From contig CAIQSZ010000383.1 of NCBI GenBank assembly GCA_903874575.1, positions 1-9,806 on the forward strand: a stretch of DNA of 9,806 nt, in the 5' to 3' direction. Below the pieces are notes generated by a model. That model made no database searches, was not told the origin of the DNA, and saw only the letters and a list, made by a program, of their open reading frames with translations. Each line of letters begins with the position of its first letter. The stretch's first letter is position 1. The DNA comes from an uncultured Elusimicrobia bacterium. GTDB lineage: Bacteria; Elusimicrobiota; Elusimicrobia; UBA1565; UBA9628. A program made the position numbers and the translations under genes. This document shows, one piece after another, positions 7,094-9,806 of the stretch.

Positions 7094-7133
7094 CCGTCAC
7101 GCGCCCGTCGCGCGAACGTCGCGAGGAGTTGAC
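7094..7133 (+). promoter_or_regulatory. Four PhoB-box-like heptamers at 11-nt period before the DUF47-pit operon
   Basis: Heptamers CCGTCAC (7094-7100), CCGTCGC (7105-7111), ACGTCGC (7116-7122) and AGTTGAC (7127-7133) are separated by the 4-mers GCGC, GCGA and GAGG, giving an exact 11-nt period. The last unit with its spacer (GAGGAGTTGAC) matches the corresponding part of the porin-pst array (GCGGAGTTGAC) at 10 of 11 bases. The array lies downstream of the candidate -10 and ends just before the ribosome site GAGGAG (7136-7141), a position suited to repression. PhoB repression of a DUF47-pit (orfA-pit) operon is known in Sinorhizobium meliloti. The same array could also serve divergent phoB. 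Confidence 0.5.
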
Positions 7134-7147
7134 GCGAGGAGACACCC

Positions 7148-7774
7148 TTGGCTTTCAACCTGATCCCGAAGGAAGAGAAGTTCTTCGAGCTGTTCGAGGC
7201 GCAGGCCTCCCACAACGTGGCGGCCGCCAAGGTGTTCCGCGAGATGGCCCTGAAATGGACCCGCGACACGGCCCCGTTCGACCGCCTGCGCGACATCGAG
7301 CACGAAGCCGACATGACGTGCCACGAGATCTACGACAAGCTGAACCGGACCTTCGTGACGCCGTTCGACCGCGAGGACATCCGCGAGCTGGCGGGAGAGC
7401 TGGACACCGTCGTCGACCTCATCGAGTCGGTCGGCCAGCGCATGTACCTCTACCAGATCGACAAAAGCACCGAGGACCTGGTGCGCCTGACCGACATCCT
7501 GTGGCAATGCACCGAGACGGTGCGCAAGGCCGTCGCGGAACTCAAGAATCCGCAGAAGTCGCGCCGAGTGTTCGATTACTGCATCGAGGTCAACCGCCTG
7601 GAGAACGCGGGCGACCAGGCGCAGGGCGCCGCGATCGGCCGCCTGTTCCAAGGCAAGCCGGACCCGCTCGAGGTCATGAAGTGGAAGGAGATCTACGAGA
7701 CGGTCGAGCAGGCCATCGACAAGTGCGAGGACGTGGCTCACACGCTTGAGACCATCCTCGTGAAGCAGGCCTGA
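7148..7774 (+). CDS. DUF47 / PhoU-like Pit accessory protein
   Basis: Soluble all-helical protein of 208 residues in the DUF47 (PhoU_div) family, which commonly precedes pit genes and is thought to regulate or assist the permease. PhoU-type acidic metal-binding helices are visible: IEHEAD (50-55), EVNRLENAGDQ (147-157) and ETVEQAIDKCEDVAHTLE (184-201). There is no signal peptide or membrane span. The start is TTG at 7148, supported by GAGGAG at 7136-7141 with 6-nt spacing and by the typical N-terminus FNLIPKEEKFFELFE; no nearby ATG fits. The pit ATG follows one base after the TGA stop, so the two are coupled. With no phoU in view, this is the only PhoU-fold protein in the window. Confidence 0.93.
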   Translation: MAFNLIPKEEKFFELFEAQASHNVAAAKVFREMALKWTRDTAPFDRLRDIEHEADMTCHEIYDKLNRTFVTPFDREDIRELAGELDTVVDLIESVGQRMYLYQIDKSTEDLVRLTDILWQCTETVRKAVAELKNPQKSRRVFDYCIEVNRLENAGDQAQGAAIGRLFQGKPDPLEVMKWKEIYETVEQAIDKCEDVAHTLETILVKQA

Positions 7775-7775
7775 A

Positions 7776-8774
7776 ATGCCTCACGTGCCCGTTTCGGTCG
7801 TCGTCGTCGTCCTGCTCGCGTTCCTGTTCGACTTCCTGAACGGGATGCACGACGCGGCGAACTCGATCGCGACCGTCGTCTCGACGCGCGTGCTCTCGCC
7901 GCGGCAGGCGGTCGTCTGGGCGGCGTTCTTCAACTTCATCGCCGCGTTTTTTTTCGACGTCCACGTCGCCGACACCATCGGCAAGGGGCTTGTCGACCCC
8001 AAGATCATCGACACGGCCGTCGTCGCCGGCGCGCTGATCGGCGCCAGCCTCTGGGACTGGATCACCATCGTTTTCGGCATCCCCGTCAGTTCCTCGCACG
8101 CGCTCATCGGCGGCCTGATCGGGGCCGGCTTCGCGAAAGCGGGCGTGGGCTGCCTCCAGTACGCCAAGCTGAAGACCACGGTCCTCTTCATCTTCCTGTC
8201 GCCGCTGATCGGCCTGGTGTTTGGGTTCGGCCTGATGGTCTCCGTGTTCTGGATTTTCCGGCGGCGCTCGCCCGGCCAGGTGGACCGCTTCTTCCGCGTC
8301 GGCCAGCTCCTCTCCGCGGCGCTCTACAGCCTGTCGCACGGCGCCAACGACGCGCAGAAGACCATGGGCATCATCGCCGTCCTCCTCTATTCGAACGGCC
8401 TCCTGGGCGACAAGTTCTACGTGCCGGCCTGGGTCATCATCGCCTGCTGCGCCGTCATCGGGCTGGGCACCATGCTGGGCGGCTGGAAGATCGTCAACAC
8501 GATGGGCAACAAGGTCACCAAGCTCAAGCCGGTCGGCGGCTTCTGCGCCGAGACCGGCGCGGGCCTCTCCATCCTCATCTGCTCGCACTTCGGCATTCCC
8601 GTCTCCACCACGCACACCATCACCGGCGCGATCGTCGGCGTCGGGACCACGCAGAGGCTTTCGGCCGTGCGCTGGGGCGTGGCGGGACGCATCGTCTGGG
8701 CGTGGGTGCTGACCATCCCGTGCGCGGCGCTGACCGCCGCCCTCACCTATAAGCTCATCGCGCTGTTCCTTTAG
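7776..8774 (+). CDS. pit: Pit, low-affinity inorganic phosphate permease (PHO4 family)
   Basis: Inner-membrane, ion-coupled phosphate transporter of 332 residues. Both inverted-topology PHO4 signatures are present: DFLNGMHDAANSIATV near residues 19-34 and SHGANDAQKTMG near 187-198. The paired re-entrant-type motifs GIPVSSSHALIGG and GIPVSTTHTITGA are also clear. About ten hydrophobic segments are seen and there is no large central soluble loop, so this is the short bacterial form. The ATG at 7776 is one base after the DUF47 stop; the stop TAG at 8772-8774 abuts the ATG of the CYTH gene. An eight-T run (7947-7954) encodes Phe58-Phe60 with two TTT codons, unusual beside the TTC used almost everywhere else. 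Pit normally serves phosphate-replete growth, complementing Pst. Confidence 0.96.
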   Translation: MPHVPVSVVVVVLLAFLFDFLNGMHDAANSIATVVSTRVLSPRQAVVWAAFFNFIAAFFFDVHVADTIGKGLVDPKIIDTAVVAGALIGASLWDWITIVFGIPVSSSHALIGGLIGAGFAKAGVGCLQYAKLKTTVLFIFLSPLIGLVFGFGLMVSVFWIFRRRSPGQVDRFFRVGQLLSAALYSLSHGANDAQKTMGIIAVLLYSNGLLGDKFYVPAWVIIACCAVIGLGTMLGGWKIVNTMGNKVTKLKPVGGFCAETGAGLSILICSHFGIPVSTTHTITGAIVGVGTTQRLSAVRWGVAGRIVWAWVLTIPCAALTAALTYKLIALFL

Positions 8775-9464
8775 ATGAACGTCGGCCGGTTGTTGGGCAA
8801 GCTCGGCATCGTGGAGCCGCGCTTCGTCGAGATCGAGGGCAAGATGCGCGTTCTCCCTGAGGAGGCGTCCGCGCTGGAGGCCTGGCTGGCCGCACGCAAG
8901 GGCGTGAAGCCCAAGGGGAGCCCGAGCTTCCTCGACCGCTTCCTCGACACGCCCTCGAACGCCCTGCTGAAGAAGGGGGCCAGCCTGCGCCTGCGCTGCG
9001 TACGCGACGGCTCCGCGGCGCGCCTCAAGTACAAGGGCCCCGGCTTCGTCCGGAACGGCCTGCTCTACCGCTGCGAGTTCTCGTCGGCGGACGCCCGGCC
9101 GGAAATGGCCGAGGCCATGCGCCGCCAGCTGGGCAAAAGCGTCACGGCCCGGATAAGCGGAACGCCCATCCTCGCGCTCTACCGGAAGAAGAAGTTCGAG
9201 GTGGACCTGGGAGGCGCGTTCCTGGAGCCCTCGCTCGACCGCGTGTCCGTCTTCCGTATCGGCAAGGCGGGGGACCCGCGCCCGCTCGCCGTCTTCCACG
9301 AGTTCGAAAACGAAATCAAGACCGGCGACGGCTCGCTCGAAGCCAAGCTGGAGCGTCTCGACGACCTGCTCGAATTCAACGAGATCGTGCGCCGGAAGTT
9401 CCGTCTGCGCCGCGAGCCGCTGGACAAGTACGGCCGTTGCGCGTCGTTCCTCGCGAAACCCTAA
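8775..9464 (+). CDS. CYTH-domain (triphosphate tunnel metalloenzyme-like) protein
   Basis: Soluble 229-residue protein with a single CYTH fold. The hallmark ExExK is Glu19-Ile-Glu21-Gly-Lys23. Other tunnel residues are visible: FLDTPSNALLKKGASLRLR (Arg72, Arg74), RLKYKGPG (Lys85, Lys87), LDRV (Asp155), HEFENEIK (Glu176, Glu178, Glu180, Lys182) and RRKFRLR (Lys208). CYTH enzymes bind triphosphate groups with divalent metals; known activities include inorganic triphosphatase, thiamine triphosphatase, class IV adenylate cyclase and short-chain polyphosphate cleavage. The CHAD domain often fused to CYTH is absent. The ATG directly abuts the pit stop with no clear ribosome site, implying coupling. 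Position after pit and tail-to-tail with ppk suggests a role with polyphosphate or triphosphate, but the substrate is unknown. Confidence 0.85.
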   Translation: MNVGRLLGKLGIVEPRFVEIEGKMRVLPEEASALEAWLAARKGVKPKGSPSFLDRFLDTPSNALLKKGASLRLRCVRDGSAARLKYKGPGFVRNGLLYRCEFSSADARPEMAEAMRRQLGKSVTARISGTPILALYRKKKFEVDLGGAFLEPSLDRVSVFRIGKAGDPRPLAVFHEFENEIKTGDGSLEAKLERLDDLLEFNEIVRRKFRLRREPLDKYGRCASFLAKP

Positions 9465-9806
9465 GAAGCGGCGCCGCGACGCTCCAACGCGGTGTCGCGG
9501 TAGTCGGAGCGCGCCAAAGCCTCGAAGAAGGCCTGCGAGCGGACCGGGGCCGCGCCGGGGCCGGCGACGGCGCGCGCGTAGGAGCCGTCGGGCTTCAGCG
9601 CCCACGCCTTTTGGTTGTCGCCCAGGCCCTTGCCTAGGATGGTGTCGTGGACGTAGCGCTTGAGCGCGGCGTCCTTGACCGGGAAGGCGACCTCGTAGCG
9701 GGAGTAGAAGTTGCGCGGCATCCAGTCCGCGCTGGACAGGTACAGCTTGCGCGCGCCGCCGGCGCGGAAATAATAGATGCGGCTGTGCTCCAGGAAGCGG
9801 TCGACG
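9461..9806 (-). CDS. ppk: Polyphosphate kinase 1, C-terminal part (5' end beyond window)
   Basis: Reversible ATP:polyphosphate phosphotransferase that builds polyphosphate from ATP. Only the last 114 residues are present, running in from the right edge. The reading VDRFLEHSRIYYF, then LYLSSADWMPRN, EVAFPV and LGDNQKAWALKPDGSY is a near-signature match to the C-terminal catalytic domain of PPK1. The His in EHSRI probably corresponds to the conserved His592 of the E. coli enzyme. After the conserved part, a tail of about 35 residues (from AVAGPG) ends in GAAS. The stop TAG (9463-9461) overlaps the CYTH stop TAA on the other strand by two bases. An internal ATG at 9721 is a mid-domain Met, not a start. 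Confidence 0.95.
   Translation of the reverse strand, partial: VDRFLEHSRIYYFRAGGARKLYLSSADWMPRNFYSRYEVAFPVKDAALKRYVHDTILGKGLGDNQKAWALKPDGSYARAVAGPGAAPVRSQAFFEALARSDYRDTALERRGAAS
9474..9500 (+). terminator. Possible hairpin at the convergent CYTH/ppk end
   Basis: CCGCGAC (9474-9480) pairs with GTCGCGG (9494-9500), and the stem can extend to ten pairs with two G-U wobbles around a 7-nt loop. It begins 10 nt after the CYTH stop and lies inside the last ppk codons. There is no U tract on either strand, so it is not a classic intrinsic terminator. It is the only candidate for ending plus-strand transcription that I see, and it could equally be chance pairing in G+C-rich coding DNA. Confidence 0.25.

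Noticed and set aside
7674..9605. 643-codon minus-strand open frame opposite DUF47, pit and the CYTH gene
   Set aside because: It mirrors well-supported plus-strand genes, is dominated by Arg, Glu, Asp and Ala from reverse-complemented G+C-rich codons, and shows no recognisable domain.
1..9806. tRNA, rRNA, CRISPR, insertion sequence, phage or toxin-antitoxin elements
   Set aside because: Nothing resembling these was seen; nearly all the sequence is accounted for by tightly packed phosphate genes with uniform composition.

Overview
The window is a phosphate-acquisition and polyphosphate locus from a very G+C-rich bacterium (roughly two thirds G+C by eye). Codon third positions are so strongly G/C that long spurious open frames run opposite most genes. 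A signal-peptide-bearing outer-membrane porin ending in Phe indicates a diderm (Gram-negative-type) cell. I cannot place the phylum from sequence alone. A G+C-rich Elusimicrobiota or another uncultured diderm lineage is a guess.

Left block, minus strand, in transcription order: phoB (response regulator), phoR (sensor kinase, 4-nt overlap with phoB), a 104-nt gap with PhoB-box-like repeats, a porin, pstS (17 nt after the porin), pstC (1-nt overlap), pstA (4-nt overlap) and pstB (1-nt gap), which runs off the left edge. This is the full sense-and-import unit of the Pho regulon: outer-membrane entry (porin), periplasmic capture (PstS), ABC import (PstCAB) and two-component control (PhoR/PhoB). 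No classical phoU lies in the window; it may follow pstB off the edge.

Right block, plus strand, diverging from phoB across 149 nt: a DUF47/PhoU-like protein, a Pit low-affinity phosphate permease and a CYTH (triphosphate-tunnel) domain protein, spaced 1 and 0 nt, so almost certainly one operon. Converging on it from the right edge is the 3' end of ppk (polyphosphate kinase 1); the CYTH and ppk stop codons overlap. Together the genes cover high-affinity uptake, low-affinity uptake, sensing and polyphosphate storage or turnover.

The most interesting non-coding signals are these. First, matching 11-nt-period heptamer repeats lie upstream of the porin-pst operon and in the presumed leader of the DUF47-pit operon; the positions would fit activation of the first and repression of the second by PhoB. 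Second, a perfect 12-bp hairpin with a GAGA (GNRA-type) loop lies in the first codons of pstC, just after pstS. Third, a G8 tract sits inside the candidate pit promoter spacer. Fourth, a T8 tract sits inside the pit coding sequence. I saw no RNA genes, mobile elements, CRISPR arrays or attachment sites, and no gene-free stretch exceeds 150 nt.
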